Assembly: GCF_040219335.1 (NCBI RefSeq)
Contig: NZ_JAVJSQ010000005.1
Location: 501,501-565,500, forward strand
Direction: 5' to 3'
DNA from: Gimesia sp.
Lineage (GTDB): Bacteria; Planctomycetota; Planctomycetia; Planctomycetales; Planctomycetaceae
Length of the DNA: 64,000 nucleotides
Part shown: piece by piece, positions 19,373-27,537 of the stretch
Layout of the letters: each line of letters begins with the position of its first letter
Numbering within the stretch: the stretch's first letter is position 1
Notes under the pieces: model-generated
Database searches by the model: none
Seen by the model: only the letters and a program-made list of their open reading frames with translations
Told to the model about the DNA's origin: nothing
Program-made: the position numbers and the translations under genes

Positions 19373-20524
19373 ATGTTCTCTTCCATCAATCGTCATATTC
19401 TCATACCAGCTTGCGTGATTGCCTGGTTGACCCTGATATCTGCAGGTGGGATTCCGGTTCTGCAGGCATTTCCTCCTGCGGAGAACCTTGATTTTTCTGA
19501 GAAGTACAAGCAGCTGTTACTGCAGGCAAAAGCAGCGCCTTCTCCGGGAACTCTGAAAGAGGTGGCGTTCGAAGCGATCAACGCCAGTCAGGCTGCGATT
19601 CAGGCGGGCGATTATACTGCTGCAGTGAAGATTGCGACGCTCGCATTTAAAATCGGGAGATCGGCGGGGAACAATCATGCCTCCAGCCTGGCAACCAGTT
19701 TAAAACAACGGTCTGCGATCCTGGCGCGCGAATATCGCGATGTAGAAAAGTATCATCAGATTCTGCAACAGGACCCCGACGATGCGCATGCGGCATTCTT
19801 ATATGGCCAGTTTGTCGCCTTAAAGTTGAACAACAGGAAAGAGGGGCTGGCATGGCTTGCCCGGGGAGATGATGCCGGCTATCGCGCTCTGGCGAAACAG
19901 GAACTGGCGAACTCGAACAATGCTGGTGCGCTGCTGGCGGTCGCTGATGGCTGGTATCAGCTGGCAGACCAGGAAAAAGGGAATACCAGGCAGGAACTGG
20001 AACAGCACGCGTATGATTTACTTGGCCGCGTCTGGACTGACTCGCCCGCTACAGACCGCGATCTGCTGAATGACAAGTTAAGCGCGATGCCTCTCAGGTA
20101 CCTGAATCACATGCCGGAAGAAGATGTTGTGCCTGGTCCGAAGCCCTTTGGTAAAAACGGAGAGAGTGGATATCTGGATGGATTGTTTACTGTCAACCTG
20201 GTTGAGTATGCCAATGGTCTCAGTCTGCATCCGCCGGCTAATGGTTTTGCACGCGTTCGATATCAGCTGAATGGTCAATACAAGACCTTCGTGACCGGCG
20301 TCGGTTTGCTTGATCATCCGACTGAGGTTCGCTCGAAAGTCATCTTTTACGTGATCGGAGATGACAGAGTTCTCTGGAAATCGCCACCCATTCAAGGCCG
20401 AGGTGATGTGGTCTTTTGTAAGGTTTCTGTCAGGAACATCAACCGACTGGAAATTCGCACCGAATGTCCGGGCGGTGCCTACGGTGCGAATGCCGTCTGG
20501 CTCGATCCGCACGTGCTGAAATAA
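19373..20524 (+). CDS. Exported NPCBM-like domain protein, tandem copy 1
   Basis: 383 residues. The frame is open from 19271, but the ATG at 19373 aligns with the start of the second copy and gives a signal peptide (ILIPACVIAWLTLISAGGIP). Helical repeats fill about residues 35-230 (SEKYKQLLLQAKAAP, AINASQAAIQAGDYTAAVKI, DVEKYHQILQQDPDDAHAAF), resembling a TPR-like solenoid. The C-terminal 140 residues fit an NPCBM-type carbohydrate-binding beta-sandwich (VRYQLNGQYKTFVTGVGL, IFYVIGDDRVLWKS, LEIRTECPGG, AVWLDPHVLK). Its neighbour 69 bases downstream is a close paralogue, so this is a recent tandem duplication. A cell-surface sugar-binding role is plausible, not shown. Confidence 0.85.
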   Translation: MFSSINRHILIPACVIAWLTLISAGGIPVLQAFPPAENLDFSEKYKQLLLQAKAAPSPGTLKEVAFEAINASQAAIQAGDYTAAVKIATLAFKIGRSAGNNHASSLATSLKQRSAILAREYRDVEKYHQILQQDPDDAHAAFLYGQFVALKLNNRKEGLAWLARGDDAGYRALAKQELANSNNAGALLAVADGWYQLADQEKGNTRQELEQHAYDLLGRVWTDSPATDRDLLNDKLSAMPLRYLNHMPEEDVVPGPKPFGKNGESGYLDGLFTVNLVEYANGLSLHPPANGFARVRYQLNGQYKTFVTGVGLLDHPTEVRSKVIFYVIGDDRVLWKSPPIQGRGDVVFCKVSVRNINRLEIRTECPGGAYGANAVWLDPHVLK

Positions 20525-20593
20525 AACATATAGACGCGTCTTAAAATAATTACCCGATATCGACAGCAGGCGTAACCCAGATTGGATTGAATC

Positions 20594-21736
20594 ATGTTCG
20601 CTTTCAAAAGTCAGTTTCTCTTCCCGATGTGTGTCGCTGTGTTTTGTCTCCTGGCTGTTTCAGGCGGGAGTCAAGTTGCACTGGCATTTCCCCCTGCGTC
20701 GAACATTGATTTCTCTGAGAAATACAGGCAGCTGTTACTGCAGGCAAAAGCAGCGCCTTCCAAAATGGCTCTGAAAGATATGGCGTTTGAGGCGATCAAC
20801 GCCAGTCAGTCAGCGATTCAGGCGGGCGATTATACTGCTGCGGTGAAGATTGCGACGCTGGCTGTCAAAATTGGAAAATCAGCGGGCAGTAACCACGCTT
20901 TTACTCTGGCGAACAGTTTGAGACAACGCAGTGTGATGCTGTCACGTGAGTATATTGATGTGGAAAAATATCATCAAAAACTGAAAGAGGATCCGAACGA
21001 CGCGAGTGCGGCTTTTTTATATGGGAAGTTTGTCGCACTCAAGTTGAACAACTGGAAAGAGGGACTGTTCTGGCTGTCCCGGGGAGATGATGCCGCCTAT
21101 CGCACTCTGGCGAAGCAGGAAATTGCGGTTGCCGATAATGTGGAAAAGCTGCCGGCGGTCGCCGATGGCTGGTATCAGTTAGCACAGCAGGAGAAGGGAT
21201 TGACCGTACAGGAACTGGAACGACATGCCTATGACCTGTATAGCAGCGCCTGGACCAGGATGATCGGGGCAGATCAAATCGCAATCGGGAACAAGCTCAG
21301 CGAGATGCCCCTGCGATACCTGACTCACATGCAGGAAAAAGATGTCGTGCACGGCGGATGGCCTTTCGGAAAGAATGGAGACCCGGGAAATGGGGGGATG
21401 ATTACCGTCAATCAGATTGAGTTCCCTAGAGGCCTGGGGATGGTACCACCCAGTCGAGGTTCCGCGAGTGTGTCTTACCAGCTGGATGGACAATACAAGA
21501 CGTTTGTGTCCGGCATCGCCTTTTTCGATGATGACTACCCTTTCGGCGGAAACGTCACATTTACGGTGCTGGGAGATAATCGGGTTCTCTGGAAATCGCC
21601 CCTGAAAGATCAAAAGGACGTATTGTTCTGTAAGGTTTCAGTCAGGAACGTAAAACGACTGGAAATTCGAACTGAAACGAGCGGAATTAATCGGGGCGCA
21701 CACACAGGCTGGCTGGATCCCCATGTGCTGAAATAG
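20594..21736 (+). CDS. Exported NPCBM-like domain protein, tandem copy 2
   Basis: 380 residues, the same layout as the preceding gene: signal peptide (VAVFCLLAVSGGSQVALAF), helical region with near-identical segments (KYRQLLLQAKAAPS, IQAGDYTAAVKIATLAVK, FLYGKFVALKLNNWKEGL) and a C-terminal NPCBM-like domain ending in the same WLDPHVLK. The two copies are most alike in residues about 30-170 and diverge more in the middle of the C-terminal domain (loops around HGGWPFGKNGDPGN), suggesting that the presumed ligand surface has changed. A possible shared transcript with copy 1; no separate promoter is obvious in the 69-base gap. Confidence 0.87.
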   Translation: MFAFKSQFLFPMCVAVFCLLAVSGGSQVALAFPPASNIDFSEKYRQLLLQAKAAPSKMALKDMAFEAINASQSAIQAGDYTAAVKIATLAVKIGKSAGSNHAFTLANSLRQRSVMLSREYIDVEKYHQKLKEDPNDASAAFLYGKFVALKLNNWKEGLFWLSRGDDAAYRTLAKQEIAVADNVEKLPAVADGWYQLAQQEKGLTVQELERHAYDLYSSAWTRMIGADQIAIGNKLSEMPLRYLTHMQEKDVVHGGWPFGKNGDPGNGGMITVNQIEFPRGLGMVPPSRGSASVSYQLDGQYKTFVSGIAFFDDDYPFGGNVTFTVLGDNRVLWKSPLKDQKDVLFCKVSVRNVKRLEIRTETSGINRGAHTGWLDPHVLK

Positions 21737-21959
21737 GGAGAAGTAAAGGTGCCAGTAATCAAAACTGGATTGCTGGCATGGACGTTGAAATCTTTTACCG
21801 GTCTTCCAGACACAATTTGGTTCGCTGAATTGGTTTCTGCTGGACGATCGTGTTTCAAGGATGGTACAGTTTATTTACTGAAACTGACTGTAGCCGGAAA
21901 GCGTGTTGTTTTCAGTCCCTGCATAGACTTCTTCAATCACTTCAGACGAGGTCGCCGCT

Positions 21960-22979
21960 ATGAAGAGTTTGGAGACTTCATCGACCGATTACCTGCAGAG
22001 GCCTGTTTCCGACTGGCCAGTGATGAAATCGCGACTGGGGCTGCCTCATGCGTGGGCCCGGGGGATCATCGCGGTGATGGCCCTGGTGCTGGGGATCGGC
22101 TGGCTGGTGGCGGCGAACGCGCAGAATGTCAATCCGATATTCACCATCGGCTGCGGGCTGGGCTTTGTTTTCTTCGCGTTTCTCGTGCTGCTGTTGCTTC
22201 CTTATCAACTGGCGAACCGGCGATTCCTGCACGCGACTGAAGCGGTGCTGCCTGAGGTTCCCCTTACGCCGCTCTTGATTGCCAGTCCCTACGCCAACGG
22301 CGCGATCACCCATGAACTGGAGCAGACACCGTCGGGTATTGTGCTCAAGCCGCGCGACAATCCGTATGGCAGGATGCTCTGGTTTGGCTGTTTGTGGCCC
22401 CTGTTTACGGGAGTGGTGATGATTGCACTGGTCTGGACGCATGCCACGTTCGCGGATCTGGCGCTGTTCTGGAAGGCGTTCATTACCCTGGACCTGTGCC
22501 TGACTGTTGCGATCTATGTGTGGTTTGTCCGTCGCGCGTTTCGTGATCCGCCGCAAGGACTGGCCACGGTTGAAATCAATCAACTGGAAAAGACCTGTGT
22601 CATTACGAGTGCTGACGAATCGATTTCGCTTGATGTGGATCAGATGATTGCCGTGCAGCTCTGTGCCGCCTGGCTGAAGATCGAGGATCTCGATCATCAG
22701 GGCGAGGACTACGACAATAAACATGGGCGGGCGGAAATCGAACTCAACCTGGTCTGGCGGGAGCGGCCGGTTACCGCATCAGGTATTGAGCGCACCAACC
22801 TGCTGCACCTGGCAGGGGAATTTCAGAAACTGGTTCCAGTGGCGCGCCTGCTCGCGGATGTTTTGGGGGTGCCGTTACTCAATCATGCGACGTTCTCACA
22901 CTGGCGGGCCGAACGTCTGCGGTCAAAAGAACGGCCTTATATTGCCGTGGGGCGTGCACGGCGATACGTGGTGGGTTGA
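21960..22979 (+). CDS. Hypothetical membrane protein with four transmembrane helices
   Basis: 339 residues. Hydrophobic helices at about residues 34-52 (ARGIIAVMALVLGIGWLVAA), 60-80, 140-160 and 165-190 come in two pairs separated by a soluble segment of about 60 residues. The C-terminal 140 residues are soluble and mixed alpha/beta (GLATVEINQLEKTCVITSAD, IELNLVWRERPVTASGIERT, LAGEFQKLVPVARLLADVLG). I do not recognise a named family. The start at 21960 has weak ribosome-binding signal (GAGGTCGCCGCT) and other starts inside the first 25 codons (for example 22023) are possible. Confidence 0.75.
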   Translation: MKSLETSSTDYLQRPVSDWPVMKSRLGLPHAWARGIIAVMALVLGIGWLVAANAQNVNPIFTIGCGLGFVFFAFLVLLLLPYQLANRRFLHATEAVLPEVPLTPLLIASPYANGAITHELEQTPSGIVLKPRDNPYGRMLWFGCLWPLFTGVVMIALVWTHATFADLALFWKAFITLDLCLTVAIYVWFVRRAFRDPPQGLATVEINQLEKTCVITSADESISLDVDQMIAVQLCAAWLKIEDLDHQGEDYDNKHGRAEIELNLVWRERPVTASGIERTNLLHLAGEFQKLVPVARLLADVLGVPLLNHATFSHWRAERLRSKERPYIAVGRARRYVVG

Positions 22980-23101
22980 GGTATCAGGTTCCCTTCGAAA
23001 TCAAGGTCGTTAATCGAACAGGCATACTGCCTGCTATACCTAACCAGATTTGTTGCACTGTCAATATCCTGCTCGAGGTGCGCCCCGAATTGCACTCGGG
23101 G

Positions 23102-23614
23102 TTATCCGTTATTCTGCAGGTCGTCTTCTGAGTCATCGAAGAGATCTGCGTGCTCTCTTAAAAAGTCTGGATCGATCCAGACTTCTCCCACATCGCCTGG
23201 CTCAAGTTTAACATCATCCACGCTGAATGGTTGAAGGTCGGAAAGGAACTTTTCGAAGCTGTCTGACAAATGAATAAACTCAGCTGTTTCATGATCCCAG
23301 AATAGTACCGTCTCCCGACCACTCAAATCTAAAATGACGTAGTTTCCGCCTTCAGCAAATGCAAAGGGAAATGCCTGTGGTGAAAGATTCTCGATCAACG
23401 CTCTTTCTTTGAGAATCAATTGAGCCGGAATGAATTCATTCACTCCAGAATTGTTGGACTCATTAATCTCAAAAAGATTAGATTCCGGTTCAGCACCATC
23501 ATATTCTTTTAGAAAATCTCGGAAGCTGTCTGGTAATTTAACACCAAGCGTCTTTTCTAATACGAACAGGTCGTTTGCAGAAGCAGCACGAGTTTTTGCT
23601 ATTTTGATAACCAC
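23102..23614 (-). CDS. SMI1/KNR4 (SUKH) family protein
   Basis: 170 residues. The N-terminal half is a SUKH domain: ANDLFVLEKTLGVKLPDSFR, FLKEYDGAEPES, LFEINE, then FPFAFAEGGNYVILDLSG and ETVLFWDHETAEF, SFEKFLSDLQPF. SUKH proteins often act as immunity proteins for polymorphic toxins or as intracellular regulators. No toxin gene is adjacent here, so it may be an orphan immunity protein. The acidic C-terminal tail (SEDDLQNNG) is unusual but not diagnostic. Base composition is clearly more AT-rich than its neighbours, a sign of horizontal acquisition. Confidence 0.88.
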   Translation of the reverse strand: MVIKIAKTRAASANDLFVLEKTLGVKLPDSFRDFLKEYDGAEPESNLFEINESNNSGVNEFIPAQLILKERALIENLSPQAFPFAFAEGGNYVILDLSGRETVLFWDHETAEFIHLSDSFEKFLSDLQPFSVDDVKLEPGDVGEVWIDPDFLREHADLFDDSEDDLQNNG

Positions 23615-24223
23615 GAATTGGGTTCTCCATTTCGTAAGGAATTCATGCGGATAGAAACCTGGATTCTCACTTGTTAAACGATGACGAAATACGTGTCGAC
23701 TGATACAAGCTGGCAGATCGGGGACCAGAATCAGAGAACAGCCATGATTCTCAGACCCAGCCCCGCGATGATCAAAGGGATGAGTGCAACGACAGTCTGA
23801 TAGCGATCATTGAGCAGCGAAGGGATCATACATAGCCGACGTGGTTTCGATTCTGTGAATCACAAGTGATTTTCCTGACTGGTCTCAGGTGGTATCTGGA
23901 AGAGGATCTCCTTCAATTTAACAAGCTTTGTCTGACAGGGTGAGTTTCACTATCCTGTAATTCCTGTAATTGCGAGTTTGGTTTCTGGATCCGAGGCGCC
24001 GCGGAACGTTGTTACGAGGCTGGGTAAATATTTGTTTACAGGTTATTGCGGAGTCGGAGTCTGGGGGATATGATGGGAACAGGCAGGGTAAGACTGGGGG
24101 ATTGCACAAAGTGGCTGTGCTTTCCGGATGACTGGAGGCTGGTGAAGGCGGTCCCTTTTACTGATGGCAAAACTGTTACCGACTTTGAGTTCCCTTTATT
24201 ACGACCCATCAGGAGGTCCTCAC
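23615..24223. other. Gene-poor stretch between SUKH gene and exported protein
   Basis: About 600 bases with no convincing gene. One short minus-strand frame (23829 to 23731, 32 codons) would encode a single hydrophobic helix (VVALIPLIIAGLGLRIMAVL) but lacks a good ribosome-binding site, so it may be a remnant of a membrane gene. I see no strong hairpin or repeat here. Confidence 0.4.
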
Positions 24224-24985
24224 ATGTCTCGTTGTCTGATTATTGTATTTACATTCGCCGCTTTGACTGTCGCCTGTATCGCAGAGGCCCAACAGGGAAA
24301 TCGGCCTGTCGCGCGTGAGCAATGGCGGGCGATTTATCTCCGGGGCAAAAACGTGGGCTACGTTCACGATGCGGTTGAAACCGTGAACCGGGACGGGAAA
24401 CAGGTCGTCGTAAATTCGCATACTTCTGTGGTAAGCGCTTCCGGGAATCCTGCCGACGGTCGTGCCAGAGTGACGATACAGACGGATGAAACAGTCGATG
24501 GCAAAGTGCTGGGGTATCGTTACCAGGCACAGAATCCGCCGCTGGTCAATGTTCTCAAACAGGGACGTGTGACCGATGGTCAAGTGCGAATTCAGACTGG
24601 GACGAATGGCCAGACGGTCTCCAAAGTAAGACAGATTCCAGCTGATGTGAAAGGTCCGGCTTATGCAGACCGGCTGATGTTGGATCAGCCGTTGAAAGCG
24701 AATGAATCGAGGGTTATCACCACGTTCGATCCCAGGTCTGCCCAGGTCGACACAATCCGTTTTGAAGCACGTCAATTTGAAAACGTCTTGCTGCAGGATG
24801 GTAAAGAGCGACGCCTGTTGCACGTGGTCGTTTCACACAGCATCACTCCCAGCCTTGTCATTCATGAATTCCTCGATGAAGCGGGTGAGTCCTGGAAAAC
24901 GACGATTCCCGCGCAGGACATGGTCGTCTATACCACGGATCGAGACGCAGCCATCAAATTGTTCGGCGATGTGGAAAATCGCTGA
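24224..24985 (+). CDS. Exported protein of unknown function
   Basis: 253 residues from the ATG at 24224, which follows a perfect AGGAGGT (24211-24217). Signal peptide at about 1-22 (CLIIVFTFAALTVACIAEA). The mature protein is beta-rich and opens with REQWRAIYLRGKNVGYVHDA, a pattern seen at the N-terminus of some planctomycete transglutaminase-like secreted proteins, but no catalytic Cys/His/Asp set follows, so it would be the accessory half alone. Later segments include RVTIQTDETVDGKVLGYRYQ and SITPSLVIHEFLDEAGESW. Function not recognised. Confidence 0.75.
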   Translation: MSRCLIIVFTFAALTVACIAEAQQGNRPVAREQWRAIYLRGKNVGYVHDAVETVNRDGKQVVVNSHTSVVSASGNPADGRARVTIQTDETVDGKVLGYRYQAQNPPLVNVLKQGRVTDGQVRIQTGTNGQTVSKVRQIPADVKGPAYADRLMLDQPLKANESRVITTFDPRSAQVDTIRFEARQFENVLLQDGKERRLLHVVVSHSITPSLVIHEFLDEAGESWKTTIPAQDMVVYTTDRDAAIKLFGDVENR

Positions 24986-25233
24986 GCGGCCTGTGATCCA
25001 TTCTTCTCCGAGCCACGCTTTGAACAGCGTGGCTTTGTTTATGCCTGTGTTTTGGCGACAACCTGGCGTATTTCGTGCTCGTTTCCCTGCCTGATTCATC
25101 AGTGGAATCGCATTCTTCCATTTTCGCATTGCAATCCAATTCCGCTGCGATACAGTAAACTCGAGTGACGTATACGAATGTATTGACGGTGCGTCTGCAG
25201 GATTCGGTTCTGGAAATTAAAGGATGGATACTG

Positions 25234-26106
25234 ATGCAGAGAACATTCTTCTTTCACATGTTGTTTCTGGGTTGCTTAGTCCTGGTTGATCCGACGGCTG
25301 GGGTTGCTGCTTCCGCTCCCGGCTGGTCTCCTCTGCAGGCCACGGGGGAACCGAACGCACTTAAGGCCGGTGATCAGAAGACCGCCTGGGCTACACTGGC
25401 GCAGGATAAAGGAGCCGAGTGGCTTCAGCTGGAGTACAAGACGCCTGTTGAAGTAAAAGCGGTGCGGATCTATGAGAACTTTAATCCCGGTGCAGTCAGT
25501 AAATTGACGGCGATTGACGAGGGGGGAAAAGAAGTCGTGATCTGGGAAGGGCAGGAAACAATCAAGCCGGCGCCGACCGTTTTTGAAGTGAGCGCCGATG
25601 CGAAAGTGGTTTCCAGGTCGCTCAAGATCTATCTCGATACCCGACGCGTCAAAGGCTGGAATGAAATTGATGCAGTCCAACTGGTGGGCAGCGATGACAG
25701 CAAACAGTGGGCGACGCAGGCATCGGCCAGCAGTTCGTATGCAGAGCGAGGCGGCTCTCAGGAAATTACGTTGGCAGCGCTGCCTCCTTCCGTGGTCAAG
25801 ACGGTGCCCCAGGCGGGGAGTACCGATGTTGATCCGGGGTTGAAAGAAATAGCGGTTACCTTCAGCAAGGACATGATCACCGAACGGATGTGGGCCGTCG
25901 TGCAGATCTCGTCGGAACACTTTCCCAAGGTAGGCAAGGGAATACACTACCTGGATGACAAACGCACGTGCGTGATTCCCGTCGACCTGGAACCGGACAA
26001 GACGTACGTGCTATGGTTCAATCGGGGACGCTTTAACAGTTTTCGCGATACCGAAAATAACCCCGCGATTCCTTATCTGCTCGTGTTCAAAACACGATCT
26101 GAATGA
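25234..26106 (+). CDS. Exported protein with discoidin-like and Big_5-type Ig-like domains
   Basis: 290 residues from the ATG at 25234 (AGGA 9 bases upstream); the longer frame from 25165 has no signal peptide at its start. Signal peptide about 1-26. Residues about 30-160 resemble an F5/8 type C (discoidin) fold (GWSPLQATGEPNALKAGDQK, WLQLEYKTPVEVKAVRIYEN, RSLKIYLDTRR), a carbohydrate-binding type. Residues about 190-290 form an SbsA/Big_5 Ig-like domain (VVKTVPQAGSTDVDPGLKEI, VTFSKDM, LEPDKTYVLWFN). This is a surface-binding or adhesion type architecture; ligand unknown. It ends just before a strong hairpin at 26164-26200. Confidence 0.82.
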   Translation: MQRTFFFHMLFLGCLVLVDPTAGVAASAPGWSPLQATGEPNALKAGDQKTAWATLAQDKGAEWLQLEYKTPVEVKAVRIYENFNPGAVSKLTAIDEGGKEVVIWEGQETIKPAPTVFEVSADAKVVSRSLKIYLDTRRVKGWNEIDAVQLVGSDDSKQWATQASASSSYAERGGSQEITLAALPPSVVKTVPQAGSTDVDPGLKEIAVTFSKDMITERMWAVVQISSEHFPKVGKGIHYLDDKRTCVIPVDLEPDKTYVLWFNRGRFNSFRDTENNPAIPYLLVFKTRSE

Positions 26107-26163
26107 GCTGAGACTAAGATTCGTTTTATTGAATGGATCAGTCTGATATGTGTGAACTTGGAT

Positions 26164-26200
26164 GAGTCCATGACTCGCTGCTAAAGCGGAGAATGGACTC
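26164..26200. terminator. Long composite hairpin downstream of the discoidin-like gene
   Basis: Outer stem GAGTCCAT (26164-26171) with ATGGACTC (26193-26200); inside it CTCGCT pairs with AGCGGAG (one bulge) around a 5-base loop. Total of 14 pairs. It starts 58 bases after the stop codon at 26106. No T-tract follows, so a terminator role is uncertain; it could be an RNA structure. Confidence 0.4.
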
Positions 26201-26293
26201 TCTAATCCAGAACGGGGGAACGAGACAGAAGCAGAAAACAGTCCTCACATTTCATTTTCTGCGCAATTGAGTCTCAACATTGCAGAATATTTT

Positions 26294-26319
26294 TTTAATG
26301 GGGGAATTTCCCCATTAAA
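26294..26319. other. Inverted repeat in the 357-base gap between 26106 and 26464
   Basis: TTTAATGGGG (26294-26303), GAATTT, CCCCATTAAA (26310-26319): a perfect 10-base stem with 6-base loop, about 145 bases upstream of the next gene. With T-runs directly before it, it could terminate minus-strand transcripts, or act as an operator. Apart from this and the 26164 hairpin, nothing else is seen in the gap. Confidence 0.45.
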
Positions 26320-26463
26320 TCTTTGAAAGAGCAGACAAATACTATGCAGATCATTTCTTGCGAGTAGGGGGCGGAAATCTATCTGCCCCGTATTTCGTAG
26401 TCAACGTATCACCATTCATTTCGCTCACAAATTAAACAACTGTCTGTTCTATCCTGATTCATA

Positions 26464-26886
26464 ATGCACCAGATTCAGCTCATTCTACATGGAAATACTG
26501 CTCCGGGAAAGAAGCCTCATCTGTTCCCGATACCCGGCGACTATGTGCATTTATTGCGAATCTATCGAGCACATCTGGGAGAACATCTGCAGTCTCTGAT
26601 CCGGGTTGACCAGCAGGAAACTCCGACCATCGCGGTTTTAAATTCGAACAGCGCGCGGGACCGGGAATTTTTCCAGGCCCTCAGATCGGATTTGATTGAG
26701 CTGACGGGGCAGAGGGAGCCGGTACAGTCACCAGACTCTTCATCAGATTCTCAGGTGGCACTGGATCGGTCGAGTTTTAGTAGTGATGATCAAGAGACGC
26801 TTCAGCAGTTCATTGAGTGGTGTGAAGAAAATCATCGCACCCTGATCAGGATTCTATTCGATAACGATTTTTTTAATATTACCTGA
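26464..26886 (+). CDS. Hypothetical cytoplasmic protein
   Basis: 140 residues beginning MHQIQLILHGNTAPGKKPHL. Predicted to be mostly helical after residue 30, with a Ser/Gln/Asp-rich linker around residues 85-110 and a C-terminal helical piece (TLQQFIEWCEENHRTLIRIL). There is no signal peptide or membrane helix. The codon use is slightly AT-rich. The family is not recognised. It is followed 37 bases later by another small gene on the same strand, so the two may form an operon. Confidence 0.65.
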   Translation: MHQIQLILHGNTAPGKKPHLFPIPGDYVHLLRIYRAHLGEHLQSLIRVDQQETPTIAVLNSNSARDREFFQALRSDLIELTGQREPVQSPDSSSDSQVALDRSSFSSDDQETLQQFIEWCEENHRTLIRILFDNDFFNIT

Positions 26887-26923
26887 TTATTTTGTTTTAT
26901 TTTTTATTCAGCGGAGTTTGATT

Positions 26924-27199
26924 GTGGATCCCCACTTCCAGGTATTAAGACTGCGTACGCAAGTCTATTTTTCTACGTTAAGAGAGTTGCCCGAACAGCA
27001 GAAGCAGGAGCCGGTCGATATTGTGACGGCGTCCAATTTCAATCACCTGGTCGATGATCTCTCGTCATTTGCCCCCTCGATTGAGTCAGCCTTACCCGCC
27101 AAAATTGACATCAAATCTTTGAAACAGGAGCCGGTCAGTTACCGCGTGTTGGAAGAGCTGGAGAGCGAGATTCTCGAACTGATGCCTGAAATGAGATAA
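26924..27199 (+). CDS. Small hypothetical helical protein
   Basis: 91 residues from the GTG at 26924, favoured because GGAG lies 7 bases upstream; a TTG at 26918 in the same frame would overlap that site. The sequence (LRTQVYFSTLRELPEQQKQE, then VLEELESEILELMPEMR) is mainly helical and hydrophilic with no recognised domain. It is 37 bases after the previous gene on the same strand and is followed by a 12-base-pair hairpin at 27213-27247 that could end the transcript. Confidence 0.6.
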   Translation: MDPHFQVLRLRTQVYFSTLRELPEQQKQEPVDIVTASNFNHLVDDLSSFAPSIESALPAKIDIKSLKQEPVSYRVLEELESEILELMPEMR

Positions 27200-27212
27200 G
27201 CGCATGTGGACC

Positions 27213-27247
27213 TTTTCGGTTACGGAGGAAGTAACGTAAGCCGAAAA
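27213..27247. terminator. Hairpin after the small two-gene unit
   Basis: TTTTCGG-TTACG pairs with CGTAAGCCGAAAA (one bulged C) around GAGGAAGTAA: about 12 pairs, beginning 13 bases after the stop codon at 27199. The stem-loop carries no long T-tract on the plus strand, so its strength as terminator is unclear. Confidence 0.45.
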
Positions 27248-27324
27248 TCGGACCGTTGTCAGATGGGAGGGGACGGCTATAGTCCTCATACCTAGACACA
27301 AAAACCGATTTTCAGGAGCTGGAT

Positions 27325-27504
27325 ATGTTTGGCTGGTTGCGACGTGATCCCCGGAAAAAGCTGGAACAGGCTTACGCGAAAAAAATGGAGCAGGCCCGTG
27401 ATGCGCAGCGGAATGGTGACATTCAGGGGTATGCCAGCCTGGTTGCTGAGTCGGAAGAGATCCTGCAGGAAATTGATCGCCTGACAGCACAGCAGGTCGG
27501 TTGA
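27325..27504 (+). CDS. DUF6435-like small protein
   Basis: 59 residues: MFGWLRRDPRKKLEQAYAKK, then MEQARDAQRNGDIQGYASLV and AESEEILQEIDRL. This matches the layout of the DUF6435 family (short N-terminal MFxFx(K/R)xDPxKKLE motif followed by two helices with AQRNGDI), a small cytoplasmic protein of unknown function. The ATG follows AGGAG (27314-27318) at good spacing. Its TGA at 27502-27504 lies inside a hairpin shared with the convergent DUF1501 gene. Confidence 0.85.
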   Translation: MFGWLRRDPRKKLEQAYAKKMEQARDAQRNGDIQGYASLVAESEEILQEIDRLTAQQVG

Positions 27505-27530
27505 CCAGCCACGCGGGGTGACTGGTCAAC
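27500..27530. terminator. Bidirectional hairpin between convergent genes
   Basis: GTTGACCAG (27500-27508) pairs perfectly with CTGGTCAAC (27522-27530) around a 13-base loop; a second dyad AGCCAC/GTGGCT overlaps it. It covers the stop codon of the small plus-strand gene and ends 7 bases before the stop codon of the minus-strand DUF1501 gene. No T-run follows on either strand. Confidence 0.5.
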
Positions 27531-27537
27531 GTGTGGC

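Noticed and set aside
26200-26240. Resemblance to a riboswitch-like leader (GGGGGAAC motif)
   Set aside because: Only a short stretch is similar and the conserved core of any known class cannot be completed.
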